Assembly: GCF_004000945.1 (NCBI RefSeq)
Contig: NZ_BIMF01000030.1
Coordinates: forward strand, 1-46,138
Direction: 5' to 3'
Source of the DNA: Paenibacillus lautus NBRC 15380
Lineage (GTDB): Bacteria; Bacillota; Bacilli; Paenibacillales; Paenibacillaceae
Length of the DNA: 46,138 bases
A program made the translations under genes and the position numbers. Each line of letters begins with the position of its first letter. Position 1 is the first letter of the stretch. Below the pieces are notes generated by a model. That model did no database searches. It was not told the origin of the DNA and worked only from the letters and a program-made list of their open reading frames with translations. Positions 9,513 to 18,699 of this stretch are shown here, piece by piece.

Positions 9513-10438
9513 TCGCGGGGTCCTCCTTTGGTAATTTCGAGGAATACATCCTCCAGATTGCTCTGCGCTTCCTGAAACGAGACAATCGGAATTTCCCAGG
9601 AGACCACCTGCCGAAGCAGAGCGCTTTGCTGCGAATCATCCCCGCCGTAATGAACATGGACGCCCGTGTTATCCGTTAATACCGACGTGACAAACGGTTC
9701 GTCCCGCAGCTTCTCGGCCAGTTCCTCTTCGCGCTCGAGCGTGCGGATGTGGATGACTTTTTTCACGCGGAGACGGCTCTGAATATCAGCCACCTTGCCT
9801 TGGGCAACCATCTCGCCGTGCTCGATCACGCCAATTTCATCCACCATCTCCGCCAGCTCAGGCAAAATATGCGACGAAATGATGATCGTCTTGCCCATCA
9901 GCTTCAATTCCTTCAATATTTCACGCATCTCGATCCGCGCCCGCGGATCCAGCCCCGAAGCCGGCTCATCCAGAATCAATACGTCCGGATCATGCACCAG
10001 GCACCGGGCAAGGCATAAACGCTGCTTCATGCCGCGCGAGAGGCTGTCGACGTACGTATCCGCTTTGTCGCTCAGGTTGACGAGCTCCAGGAGCTGCGGA
10101 ATGAGTTGTTCCCGCTCGGCGCGCGGAATGCCGTAACTTGCCCCGTAAAAATGCAAATATTCGGTAGACTTCAGCTGGTCATACACACCAAAGAAATCGG
10201 GCATGTAGCCAATCCGCTTGCGGACCTCTTTGGGATGCTGGGTCACATCGAAGCCGCCGACCTTGGCAACGCCCGAGGTTGGCAGCATCAGGGTGGCCAA
10301 TATGGACATCGTTGTGGATTTGCCGGCTCCGTTCGGACCGACAAATCCAAACACCGTCCCTTTTTCGATATGAAGACTGATGTCCTTCAGCGCATGGAAC
10401 GTTCCGTATTTTTTACTCAGGTTTCTAATCTCGATCAT
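9509..10438 (-). CDS. ABC exporter ATPase subunit
   Basis: 309 residues from the ATG at 10438, which overlaps the previous stop as ATGA; a longer open frame upstream runs into that gene and was rejected. Walker A is GPNGAGKST (34-42), the signature is LSRGMKQ (133-139), Walker B is VLILDEP (153-159), and the SSH switch histidine follows. The ~80-residue C-terminal tail is usual for ATPases of ABC-2 exporters (CcmA/NatA type). It pairs with the permease at 8565-9512. Confidence 0.95.
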   Translation of the reverse strand: MIEIRNLSKKYGTFHALKDISLHIEKGTVFGFVGPNGAGKSTTMSILATLMLPTSGVAKVGGFDVTQHPKEVRKRIGYMPDFFGVYDQLKSTEYLHFYGASYGIPRAEREQLIPQLLELVNLSDKADTYVDSLSRGMKQRLCLARCLVHDPDVLILDEPASGLDPRARIEMREILKELKLMGKTIIISSHILPELAEMVDEIGVIEHGEMVAQGKVADIQSRLRVKKVIHIRTLEREEELAEKLRDEPFVTSVLTDNTGVHVHYGGDDSQQSALLRQVVSWEIPIVSFQEAQSNLEDVFLEITKGGPRE

Positions 10439-12795
10439 GGAGTGGCATCCCCCTTCACAGACAGCTCCGGCATCATAAAGTTGGTCTGATCCTTGGCGGT
10501 GATCATGAAACGGATCCGATTCCCTACGATATATTGCTCCGGATTTTTGGTAATGGTATGCACATTGTTCACTTCTGTAACAGGCTCCCATTCGCTCTTC
10601 TTCGAGTTCCAGATCTCCATCGTGACGTTGTTGTTGAATTTGGTGCCTTTCACGGACAATTCCGAATACTTCACGTTGCCTTCCGAAATTAACGGGAATT
10701 CGGCGATCAAGCTGCCCTGTCCCATTTCTACCCCATGAGGGTAAACCCCGAACATCGGCGCATTCACCTGGGAAATCTCAGGAGACAGGAAGCCGTATGG
10801 AATGTTGATCTCCCCGTTCAGTCCCCAATCCATCTCCACCGGCTGTATCCAGAAATTTAGCTGATCACTGTCCACCTCAGCGCCTTTCAGCGTATAATTC
10901 GTCAAATGATCCTTGCTCCATCCCAAAATGTAAGCATCCCTGTTAACCATTCTGTTGGAATATCCGTATTGGGACAAAATATCACGCTCGCGCTGTTTCG
11001 GATCATTCTGCGAATAAGGGTACAGCATCCCGGACAAGTCGCCGCCCGTAAATTTGATGATTTGTTTCGGGTCCTGAGGAACGGCTGCGGCCTCTCCCTT
11101 CTTGATATCTCCCAGCTTGTAGGCTTTGCCTCCGACAACCAACACAACCTCGGTCAAATCGTTAATCGTGTCATTGATGACCTTACCGTTTAATTCCCCT
11201 TTGGGATCCAGCTTCAAGTCCATGCCCAGGCGCCCCATCTCCTCGGTTCCTTGACGGTCCACCCATACCTTGGCTAATGACCATTGGGACATGTCGCGAA
11301 GCTCCAACGTCGTGGACTCCTGCTCCACTCGGACAAAATTCTTATTCTCGCCCATTCCCCCAAACGTGTTCCGGGACTGCCCCGTTCTCAAATACGTATT
11401 CTCCGGAAATTCCAAGGCGTAGTTCCCGCTTCGAGGCGTGAAGAATGCGGAAGCCGTCGATTTAACAGCATCCCCCTGACCGTTTAGTTCAATCAAATTG
11501 ATGGTGTGTGCGAGTTCCCGCGTCTTGTCCGATGAACCGACCACGTAAACGGAACCGCTCGCGATGACGGCAATGATCGGGATCAAGAACCATGCCCATT
11601 CCCGCTTATCCGCCTTTTTCAAAATGTAGTAGAGCAGCGGCGCAACAACGACCGCATAAATAATGAGCATCCACAACAACAGTGTGAAGGAAGGCATCTT
11701 CAGCGACGGAAAATACTCCAGAACGTAATTCAAACTGTCCATAAGCGAATTGTGGTACATGCCATTCTGCGCACCCATCATGGGAAGGTTATTGCGCAAT
11801 ATCGATGCCCACGCATCCGGATGGCCCGCCCATGAGCTCACAGGCTCCATGGCCAGATCATAGGCCGCATATTGAACGCTCCCCTGGCCATAGGCCTTCG
11901 AGGCAAACAAAGGTTGTCCTTCCGCTTCAATTCCGATTTGGGCGCCTTCCACCGCTTTCGCTGTAGAAATGGTAAAGGCCCCATCCAGTTTCAGCGGTTT
12001 CCCGCCAAGCTTCTCCAGCTCGTCCAGCGAGTTCACGGTTGTGGTGCCATTCGCAACGACCGGCGTTATGTCGGCAAACGGCGCCGCTGTTTTGGTATAT
12101 CCCGCGCCGCCGGCCAGAATCAGGGTGCCGCCGCTATTTACCCAATCTGTAATCGCCTTGCGCTGCGGCTCTGACAGCGTATCGGAAGCAAAATTGTTGA
12201 TCACGATGACGTCCAGTCCGTTCAACAGCATTCCATCCGACGGAACGCTGGCGTTCTTAAGCGGGAACACATTCACGCTGTTGCCCTTGCCGTTAAGGAC
12301 ATTCATGAAATTCATTGTATCCGGATCATCGGATAACACGGCAATGAGTGCGCCTTGATACGGAGAAGCCTGCACGTAATTTTTACCTGTGGCAAACGGA
12401 ATCTGCTTCCCCTTGGTATAAGATCCTTCATAGAAGAGGATCTGGTTATTATCTTTATTCAGCACGGCCCCTGGAATGCCGATCACGACTTCCTTCGGCG
12501 TATCCTTCGGCAGGTCGACCTGCTGGACGTAGGAAGTTTGATATCCAAAGCCATTATAGTTCTGAATCTGCACAACCACGTCACCGGATATATCCCGGTC
12601 ACTGGTTAAGGTCAGTTTGAGCGGATTCCATTTATCATGTTTAATCTTGCCTTGATAACCCATTTCGGATTGAATCCCAATCTTCGCTCCGTCGGCGTAG
12701 ACGTTTCCGGCCGGAATCGACAAGGATAACGTTGCAACAATCAGCAGCGCCACCATCGGCAGCAACATCCACGTTTTTTTTGTATAAAACGACAA
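10435..12795 (-). CDS. Exported membrane protein with a GATase-like fold segment
   Basis: 786 residues from a TTG at 12795. GGAGAGGGG nine bases upstream points to this start, and it yields a clean signal peptide (KKTWMLLPMVALLIVATLSL). A GTG 51 bases upstream also lies in frame but would put the ribosome site inside the gene. Residues around 185-240 (LDVIVINNF...WVNSGGTLILAGG) look like a glutamine-amidotransferase-type Rossmann segment without visible catalytic residues. Two membrane helices lie near the middle (FTLLLWMLIIYAVVVAP and WAWFLIPIIAVIASG), followed by a large second extracytoplasmic part. It is the first gene of the operon, and its stop overlaps the ABC ATPase start. Function unknown. 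Confidence 0.82.
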   Translation of the reverse strand: MSFYTKKTWMLLPMVALLIVATLSLSIPAGNVYADGAKIGIQSEMGYQGKIKHDKWNPLKLTLTSDRDISGDVVVQIQNYNGFGYQTSYVQQVDLPKDTPKEVVIGIPGAVLNKDNNQILFYEGSYTKGKQIPFATGKNYVQASPYQGALIAVLSDDPDTMNFMNVLNGKGNSVNVFPLKNASVPSDGMLLNGLDVIVINNFASDTLSEPQRKAITDWVNSGGTLILAGGAGYTKTAAPFADITPVVANGTTTVNSLDELEKLGGKPLKLDGAFTISTAKAVEGAQIGIEAEGQPLFASKAYGQGSVQYAAYDLAMEPVSSWAGHPDAWASILRNNLPMMGAQNGMYHNSLMDSLNYVLEYFPSLKMPSFTLLLWMLIIYAVVVAPLLYYILKKADKREWAWFLIPIIAVIASGSVYVVGSSDKTRELAHTINLIELNGQGDAVKSTASAFFTPRSGNYALEFPENTYLRTGQSRNTFGGMGENKNFVRVEQESTTLELRDMSQWSLAKVWVDRQGTEEMGRLGMDLKLDPKGELNGKVINDTINDLTEVVLVVGGKAYKLGDIKKGEAAAVPQDPKQIIKFTGGDLSGMLYPYSQNDPKQRERDILSQYGYSNRMVNRDAYILGWSKDHLTNYTLKGAEVDSDQLNFWIQPVEMDWGLNGEINIPYGFLSPEISQVNAPMFGVYPHGVEMGQGSLIAEFPLISEGNVKYSELSVKGTKFNNNVTMEIWNSKKSEWEPVTEVNNVHTITKNPEQYIVGNRIRFMITAKDQTNFMMPELSVKGDATP

Positions 12796-13063
12796 CTGAT
12801 GATTCCCCTCTCCACATATAAATTGCTTTCGCATGAAAACTGACACATAGGTTCATAAGACGTATGTAAAGGTTCTCTTCACAAGTTCAACTATATTGAC
12901 GAGTCGAATTTATAAAAAGTTTGACGTTTCCTTCCATAAATAAAAATCCCACTCCAATAAGAGGAGCGGGATCAAGGGGTAATCCATTGCAGCGTTAAAG
13001 TGTTAGGCTGCTCCATTGTACTATCTATGATGAATCGTCCGAATACAGCCTTATTTGCAATCG
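12796..13063. other. Promoter region of the MoxR operon and purU terminator
   Basis: The 268-bp gap holds the purU terminator (12946-12972) and, between it and the TTG at 12795, an AT-rich stretch that must carry the operon promoter. A TTGAAC hexamer occurs there on the minus strand, but I see no -10 partner good enough to call. Confidence 0.4.
12937..12972 (-). terminator. Intrinsic terminator of purU
   Basis: On the minus strand a 10-bp stem (ATCCCGCTCC with GGAGTGGGAT, one G-T wobble) and a 7-base loop are followed by TTTTTATTT. It lies 91 bases after the purU stop. Confidence 0.88.
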
Positions 13064-13963
13064 TTAGTTGAATACAACCGTTTTATTGTTATGCACCAGA
13101 ATCCGATCCTCGACATGCCATTTGACGGCTCTTGCAAGCACTACGCGTTCGATGGTACGGCCAATACGCTTCAACTCGTTGACATCGTCACGGTGACTAA
13201 CGCGCTGCACGTCCTGCTCAATAATCGGTCCGCCATCCAGCTCTTCGGTTACATAATGGGCGGTGGCTCCGATAATTTTCACCCCGCGGTTATACGCTTG
13301 CGCATAAGGCTTGCCGCCGACAAAGGCCGGAAGGAAAGAATGGTGAATGTTGATAATCCGGTTCCGGTAATGTTCGATAAAGGTTGGCGAAATAATTTGC
13401 ATGTAACGAGCAAGGATAATCACGTCGATATCATCGCCGATCACATCCAGCTGACGCTGCTCCGCTTGAGGCTTCGTATCCGCCGTAACCGGAATATGGT
13501 GATACGGGATACCGAACGATTCCACGTATTCCTTCATATCCAGATGGTTGCTTACGACCAGTGCGATATCCGCATCCAGGTCGCCGGCCTGCCATTGCCA
13601 CAACAGCTCAACAAGGCAGTGATCTTCTTTTGAAACAAAAATCGCCAGTCGTTTCTTACGGGCTGCATGGTAAATATTCCATTCCATACGGAATTGATCG
13701 GCAACTTCCCGGAAGGATTCCTCCAGCTTGGGAAGCTTTGTATTCAAATCCTCCAGATCAAATTCAACCCGCATAAAAAACATGCCGCCGGCCGGATCCA
13801 TCGTGTATTGGTCAGACTGAACGATGTTGGCGCCATGCTGGTACAGAAACTGGGAGACCGCCGCCACAATTCCCGGTCCATCCGGACAGGAGATCAGCAT
13901 GCGGGCACGATTAGGGTACTGACCTGCCGCAGACGGCAGATCCTTCTTGATGTGAATTTCCAT
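13064..13963 (-). CDS. purU: Formyltetrahydrofolate deformylase
   Basis: 299 residues, the normal PurU length. It hydrolyses 10-formyl-THF to formate and THF, balancing the one-carbon pool and supplying formate. The N-terminal ~80 residues form an ACT domain (CPDGPGIVAAVSQFL). The C-terminal formyltransferase-like domain carries the Asn-His-Asp set in NIHHSFLPAFVG and ELDGGPIIEQDV. The ATG at 13963 is preceded by AAGGAGG at 13 bases, slightly far, but no closer start exists in frame; the upstream extension is not part of the family. It follows nfo by about 130 bp on the same strand. Confidence 0.96.
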   Translation of the reverse strand: MEIHIKKDLPSAAGQYPNRARMLISCPDGPGIVAAVSQFLYQHGANIVQSDQYTMDPAGGMFFMRVEFDLEDLNTKLPKLEESFREVADQFRMEWNIYHAARKKRLAIFVSKEDHCLVELLWQWQAGDLDADIALVVSNHLDMKEYVESFGIPYHHIPVTADTKPQAEQRQLDVIGDDIDVIILARYMQIISPTFIEHYRNRIINIHHSFLPAFVGGKPYAQAYNRGVKIIGATAHYVTEELDGGPIIEQDVQRVSHRDDVNELKRIGRTIERVVLARAVKWHVEDRILVHNNKTVVFN

Positions 13964-14094
13964 GAGACTCGGTGATCCTCCTTTTAAATCTGCAATTAAC
14001 GTCAAACGGCCTCCCAGGAAAACATACCGCGCCATGCGGACGTTATCCTGAGAATGCCTTAGTATTCTTAATATAAAGTCATTTCTAATGAAGC

Positions 14095-15216
14095 TTATGA
14101 ATTCAGGGGAACACCGGACAACCAAGCGATCAGGCGCTGATTGATCTGCTCCTCCGAAAGGTCGGACAGCAGGCCTGCTGCCATGACCATATCGTACAGG
14201 CGCTCCATCGGTTCGCGTGGATCGGCCTTTTTGGCTTTCGCGTCATTCTTCAGAAGCGCCCAGGTATCCAGCATGAACGAACGGGATTCGATGCCTTCCT
14301 TCGCAAAGAAAGCACCCAGTTCTTCTACTTGCTGAGTAAAAGTTTGCCCGAAACGGCCTTCCACATCCCCGCGCAGAAGCGCAATCTCGATCTCATACAT
14401 CGGACGCTGCGTTTTCGGATCCTTACCGATCCACGGCGTCTCCAGAATGAACGGTCTGCCCTGGAGCTTCTCATGATGAACCACTCTTTGGATCGCTTCA
14501 TAGCCGATCCATCCGGTTCCAATTGGCGTATGACGGTCTTTACCCGCTCCACGCGGATTCTTGCTATCATTCACGTGTACGACCGTTAATCGGTCGAGTC
14601 CGATCAGCTTGTCGAACTGCTCCAGGACGCCGTCCAGATCATTTACGATATCATAACCCGCATCATGAATATGACAGGTGTCGAGACAAATGGCCAAACG
14701 GTCATTGTACTTCACCTTATCAATAATGGAAGCAATTTCTTCAAAACTGCGTCCCATCTCGGTGCCTTTGCCGGCCATCGTCTCCAGCGCAATCTTCACT
14801 TCAGTCTCATCCGTACCGCCGAGCACTTCATTGAGCCCTTCGGCAATTCGGTCGATGCCGTATTCCGCATCCTTATCGGTATATGCGCCGGGATGGAGAA
14901 CGATGTTCTTCACGCCGACCGCATGCGTGCGGCGAATCTCCTCCTGCAGAAAGCTAACCGCCAGCTCAAACGTATTGGGCTTGTACGATCCAAGGTTGAT
15001 AATGTAAGGCGCGTGGACCACGATCTCTTCAATCCCGCTTTCCTGCATGGCAGCCTTGCCTTCTTCGATAAACATGGAATCGATCGGCTTGCGGCGCGTA
15101 TTTTGCGGTGCGCCGGTATATATCATGAACGAGCTGGAGCCGTATGACGTGGCTTCAGCCGTCGCAGTCAGCAATCCCTTGTCCGAAAACGACACGTGGG
15201 AACCAATTTTCAACAT
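14095..15216 (-). CDS. nfo: Deoxyribonuclease IV (AP endonuclease) with C-terminal extension
   Basis: 373 residues from the ATG at 15216, with an AAAGGGGG site upstream. It cleaves DNA at abasic sites in base-excision repair. Family signatures are visible: LDTCHIHDAGYD and VHVNDSKNPRGAGKDRH, which supply metal-binding His, Asp and Glu residues, and LETPW near the end of the TIM barrel. The core ends near residue 280. About 90 further residues, absent from the ~290-300-residue standard enzymes, form a charged helical tail. The gene lies between DUF2621 (divergent) and purU (co-directional). Confidence 0.94.
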   Translation of the reverse strand: MLKIGSHVSFSDKGLLTATAEATSYGSSSFMIYTGAPQNTRRKPIDSMFIEEGKAAMQESGIEEIVVHAPYIINLGSYKPNTFELAVSFLQEEIRRTHAVGVKNIVLHPGAYTDKDAEYGIDRIAEGLNEVLGGTDETEVKIALETMAGKGTEMGRSFEEIASIIDKVKYNDRLAICLDTCHIHDAGYDIVNDLDGVLEQFDKLIGLDRLTVVHVNDSKNPRGAGKDRHTPIGTGWIGYEAIQRVVHHEKLQGRPFILETPWIGKDPKTQRPMYEIEIALLRGDVEGRFGQTFTQQVEELGAFFAKEGIESRSFMLDTWALLKNDAKAKKADPREPMERLYDMVMAAGLLSDLSEEQINQRLIAWLSGVPLNS

Positions 15217-15266
15217 GCTGCATCCCCCTTTTTTAACACACAATTACACCTATTTTAGCTTGTATA

Positions 15267-15295
15267 TCGAAATAAATCTAGAAATGCGTTATAAT
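15267..15295 (+). promoter_or_regulatory. SigA-type promoter of the DUF2621 gene
   Basis: A TCGAAA hexamer (15267-15272), a 17-bp spacer and a perfect TATAAT (15290-15295) lie 47 bases before the start codon. Just after the -10, TGTCA-TG-TGACA (15307-15318) forms an inverted repeat at about +5, a possible operator. Confidence 0.6.
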
Positions 15296-15341
15296 TCTCA
15301 TGAAAGTGTCATGTGACAATAATCATTGAGGTGATATACAG

Positions 15342-15815
15342 ATGAACAGCACAGGGGCCGTCATGGGCTATTTGTCGTCCAGTGCACCGCCGTCATGGTT
15401 CATGAACTCCATTGCCTTCTGGGGATGGGTCATGCTCGGGCTGATGGGCATCGGCGGATTTTTCATGTTCCGCAAGTTTCTGAAAGTGCTTCCCAAAGCC
15501 GACGGCAAATCAAAGCTCGATTGGCAAAATTACTGGGTAGAGCGAAGCCGCCCGCTGTGGACGGATGAATCCAAAGCATTTCTGGACGAACTGGTGCAGC
15601 CTGTTCCGGGACCGTTCCGGGATATCGCCAAACACTCCATTGCAGCCGAAATCGGTAAAATCGCCGTCGAATCCGGCGCAACCGAAGTAACCCGGGATCA
15701 CTGCATCAAAGGTTACATCGTGGCTACGCCGAAGCGCGATTACAAATTCCTGATGAATTTCCTCCAGAAGAAGGAAATCGACTACAAGCCTTATCAGCAT
15801 TTGATTAATAAGTAA
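15342..15815 (+). CDS. DUF2621 family membrane-anchored protein
   Basis: 157 residues. One membrane helix at about 19-45 is followed by a soluble domain. GAGGTGAT precedes the ATG. The family is DUF2621 (Bacillus YneK-like, from memory). Residues about 72-130 (WTDESKAFLDEL..VPGPFRD...EIGKIAVESGATEVTRD) resemble the small PCP_red domain at the C-terminus of light-independent protochlorophyllide reductase subunit B; this is my reading and needs a profile search. Function unknown. A terminator follows the gene. Confidence 0.82.
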   Translation: MNSTGAVMGYLSSSAPPSWFMNSIAFWGWVMLGLMGIGGFFMFRKFLKVLPKADGKSKLDWQNYWVERSRPLWTDESKAFLDELVQPVPGPFRDIAKHSIAAEIGKIAVESGATEVTRDHCIKGYIVATPKRDYKFLMNFLQKKEIDYKPYQHLINK

Positions 15816-15889
15816 TAACACAACCTTAAATGGAACGACGGTACTTGCTTCATTCAAATGTTCGGACAAACCGTTTTGTCCGGAATATA

Positions 15890-15934
15890 ACTCCCCCTAG
15901 TCCTCATACAGAGGATCAGGGGGAGTCGTTTTTT
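15890..15934 (+). terminator. Terminator of the DUF2621 gene
   Basis: A 16-base stem (15890-15905 with 15911-15926, two mismatches in the middle) with a 5-base loop is followed by GTTTTTT on the plus strand. The convergent minus-strand gene at 15916-17091 ends inside the hairpin, so it may serve both genes, though the minus side has only a weak T-run. Confidence 0.85.
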
Positions 15935-17091
15935 AAGTCTTTTAAATTGAAGTGATACAAATCAACTTGACCTGTTGTTTTACTCTTATATAGGAACAAC
16001 AGCGTATTCTCCTCTTGTTTATTGAAGCGAATGATAAGCTCGCGGTCCGGTTCGTTATTTCTGTCCAGGGCAACTTCTTCAAGGAACTGTTTCTCCGCAG
16101 GCGGAAGCAGGAGTATCTCATGAACATACGCGGTGATTTCGCGCATTCGATGATAGAGTATCAGATGCTGCGTACCATATTCCCGTAAGATCATATATGA
16201 ATCCGTGACATATTCGATCATATAGACCTCGTCTTCTTTTCCCGTCAACTCTCCTAGATTATAGGAAGCCACCACTTCCCCTTCATGATTTAGAAACTCC
16301 GCATGCTTGCCATCCGTGAACAATAATTTTTCTTGCAAATCGTATAGGTTATACGTATTGGTATCCGGATAATATCCCCTGAATCCGAAGTGCGATTCCT
16401 TTATGATTTGTCCGTTCTTCACAAAAACCTGGCCGGATCTCTTACCTAATGCGGACATCCCTACTGCTTCATATAGTCGCACGTACGAACTGTGGTCGGA
16501 CAGTCTATCCACTTGGAGATGTCTCAGTTCCTCCACCCTAATATCTAATATCCCGATAAACGACGGCACTTTGTTCCCGATGGCTTGATAGAACTCGCCG
16601 TTCTTTCGATTAAGCCAAAATGTAATGCCCTTATCTGTTCCCACAGCATAAGTACTGCCAACAGATAGCGTCTTCGTATGGGAGTCCCACTTTACCTCTT
16701 CATTCACGGCTTCGGCAACAAACCGGAGAGGAATGTACAGCTTTTCGTTGATGACTTCCACAGAAGTCTGGAGTTTTTTCTTTTCCTTGTTCACGTAAGC
16801 AGCATCGTTGCCGGGATGCAGCGTCATTTCAAGATTTACGCCATACAGACTCGCCCTTTGCTGTGGTTGATTCCAATGAACCTTCAAACCCAAAATATCG
16901 CCGACCTCCCGCAGAGGAAGCAATACTCTCCCATCCTTCATCATTACCGGGTCTTCCAAGGTGAAGAGCGATTTGAATTGCCCATATTCCACGTTTGCTT
17001 TTACGAAAGATGTGGCCGCATGGGATGGGCTCGGTAGCAGCAACCATAACATAAAAAACAAGGCTGACCATAATAAGGCTCTTTTTATCAC
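15916..17091 (-). CDS. Secreted protein with copper amine oxidase N-terminal domain
   Basis: 391 residues from GTG at 17091. The ATG three codons upstream is only one base from the AAGGAG site, while the GTG sits 10 bases away, so the GTG is preferred. A signal peptide ends at SPSHA. Residues about 30-145 form a copper-amine-oxidase N-terminal (stalk) domain, with the marker strings RVLLPLREVGDILG and KLYIPLRFVAEAVN; this domain carries no catalytic site. The rest has no recognised domain. Such proteins are abundant in Paenibacillus and probably bind the cell surface. The stop codon lies inside the terminator hairpin shared with the convergent gene. Confidence 0.82.
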   Translation of the reverse strand: MIKRALLWSALFFMLWLLLPSPSHAATSFVKANVEYGQFKSLFTLEDPVMMKDGRVLLPLREVGDILGLKVHWNQPQQRASLYGVNLEMTLHPGNDAAYVNKEKKKLQTSVEVINEKLYIPLRFVAEAVNEEVKWDSHTKTLSVGSTYAVGTDKGITFWLNRKNGEFYQAIGNKVPSFIGILDIRVEELRHLQVDRLSDHSSYVRLYEAVGMSALGKRSGQVFVKNGQIIKESHFGFRGYYPDTNTYNLYDLQEKLLFTDGKHAEFLNHEGEVVASYNLGELTGKEDEVYMIEYVTDSYMILREYGTQHLILYHRMREITAYVHEILLLPPAEKQFLEEVALDRNNEPDRELIIRFNKQEENTLLFLYKSKTTGQVDLYHFNLKDLKNDSP

Positions 17092-17309
17092 TTCGATCAT
17101 TCTCCTTCATTTCCATGAAATTAGAATCCTATGTATTAAACCCTTATATATGGGTACTGGTTACGGCGCGGAATAAACAGTTCATCTCATAGCCAGATAA
17201 GATGATGAAGCAGGTTGATATCGAGTAAATTATGGAAATTAGCCATCGTTCAAGTATAATAGACTGTTATAAGAAATATAATCCAATAGTCCTAGGAGGA
17301 AAGAATGGC

Positions 17310-18230
17310 GTGAAGTTGAAATTAGCAATTATTATAGTTTTACTATTTACATGCATTGTGCCGGCCGCAGGAGCGGCGCCAGCCAACATCGTCAATGTGG
17401 ATGGCGTTAAAGTGGGACTGCGACAAGCCCCGTTTCTGCGAGATGGAGTGACCTTGGTACAATTCGCTCCTATATTCAAAAGCTTGGGCCTCTCTGTAAA
17501 ATGGGATCCTTCCAAACAGCAGATTACAGGGACTAAAAAAGGGATCAACCTTGTGCTGACTGTTGGCAACAAAAACGCCTATGTAAACGGCTCGCGAATG
17601 CTGCTCGAATCTCCTCCGGTATCCTTGAACGGAAACATTTTCGTTCCGCTTCGCTTCATTAGCGAAGCCACTGGAGCAACCCTGGCCGTAAATGGAAATA
17701 CCATCAACATTACCAGTTACAAGGGGACAGAGCCCTTTGTTCCTAAGCCTACACCGATTCCGCCCATAAAAACGAAAGCCGTAAAAATCCAAGAGGAATT
17801 GGAATCCAAATACTCGAATCTCTCTTCCGGAAAATTGCACCTGAACGACTTAACTTATGGCGTAATCGACGATTCGGATTCACTCACCATTGCCGTAGAA
17901 ATTTCGGATGAACAAACGATGCAAAACATTATCGACACCTTTGACAGCAAACCTTCAACGGGGCATCTGCTGACCAAAAATATTGCCAACCATGTACATA
18001 AAAAATATGGCTACAAAAACATCAATATCTTTATTATTACTTTTTTTATGAATTCGTCTTATCCAAGCGGGTATGATGCACAATATAATATCTTCGTTCC
18101 GGAATACAATGTGTACGTTACACGCTGGCCCTTATACGGAGGATCTTATAATTACTCAAAAAAGATCGCTAACTGGTATCTGGACCCAACCGGAGATACG
18201 GAATACCTGATCTATTCAAGCTCGTTATAG
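17310..18230 (+). CDS. Secreted protein with copper amine oxidase N-terminal domain
   Basis: 306 residues from GTG at 17310. AGGAGG ten bases upstream and the signal peptide (KLKLAIIIVLLFTCIVPAAG) decide the start; the longer frame would bury the ribosome site. Residues about 25-140 form a stalk-type copper-amine-oxidase N-terminal domain with FAPIFKSLGLSVKWD and IFVPLRFISEATGA. A Pro-rich linker follows, then an unrecognised ~150-residue C-terminal domain. It is divergent from the related gene at 15916-17091. A TATAAT occurs at 17255-17260. Confidence 0.82.
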   Translation: MKLKLAIIIVLLFTCIVPAAGAAPANIVNVDGVKVGLRQAPFLRDGVTLVQFAPIFKSLGLSVKWDPSKQQITGTKKGINLVLTVGNKNAYVNGSRMLLESPPVSLNGNIFVPLRFISEATGATLAVNGNTINITSYKGTEPFVPKPTPIPPIKTKAVKIQEELESKYSNLSSGKLHLNDLTYGVIDDSDSLTIAVEISDEQTMQNIIDTFDSKPSTGHLLTKNIANHVHKKYGYKNINIFIITFFMNSSYPSGYDAQYNIFVPEYNVYVTRWPLYGGSYNYSKKIANWYLDPTGDTEYLIYSSSL

Positions 18231-18346
18231 TAATTTCGCACTCAGACTTCAATAATAATAAAAAAAGAACCCTGGGTATTATGTTAAGGCAGGGGGGAAC
18301 TCCCCCCTTAGTAAAGACAAGGATCAAAACACCTTTCAATGTTAAG

Positions 18347-18395
18347 CAGCCAGTTACCGGAAATAAACCGGCGACTGGTTGTTTAGTTTTGTTTG
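18347..18395 (+). terminator. Terminator after the plus-strand stalk-domain gene
   Basis: A 14-base stem (18347-18360 with 18368-18381, few mismatches) and loop AAATAAA are followed by TTTAGTTTTGTTT. It lies 116 bases after the stop at 18230. Confidence 0.7.
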
Positions 18396-18435
18396 AATGC
18401 GGATTATAGTAAGTAATGTTGTCTTGAACGGTCTA

Positions 18436-18699
18436 TCAACGATGGCTGTCGTCGAGCAGGTTAAACCTTCGAGATAGAACGTTTTCAGACTTTAGCGTAG
18501 AATGAATCGATTCGATGGGGCCATTATCAACGGGCGTATCCTTGCGAGACATGCTCATGGTAATGCCTTTTCCCATTACAGCATCTTGATAGGCCTGAGA
18601 TGTGTAACCGCCAGCCCTGATTACCGGTAGATTAATGGATTTTATGGTTTTCACATTAGCAAATCTATGTATATCGTCCAACGCTTCGGTAATTATCAA
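18436..18699 (-). pseudogene. IS3-family transposase remnant
   Basis: The translated piece contains GGYTSQAYQDAVMGKGI, SMSRKDTPVDN and PIESIHSTLKSE, which match the second Asp region and the catalytic Glu block of IS3-type (OrfB) integrase cores. The HSDRG motif is broken (IRAGG), the N-terminal catalytic part is missing, and the frame ends soon after the Glu block. A TGA lies directly upstream in frame. It is therefore a dead fragment, not an active element. No matching terminal inverted repeats were found. Confidence 0.82.

Noticed and set aside
18282..18306. G6/C6 hairpin as a terminator
   Set aside because: No T-run follows on either strand; the hairpin at 18347-18381 fits better.
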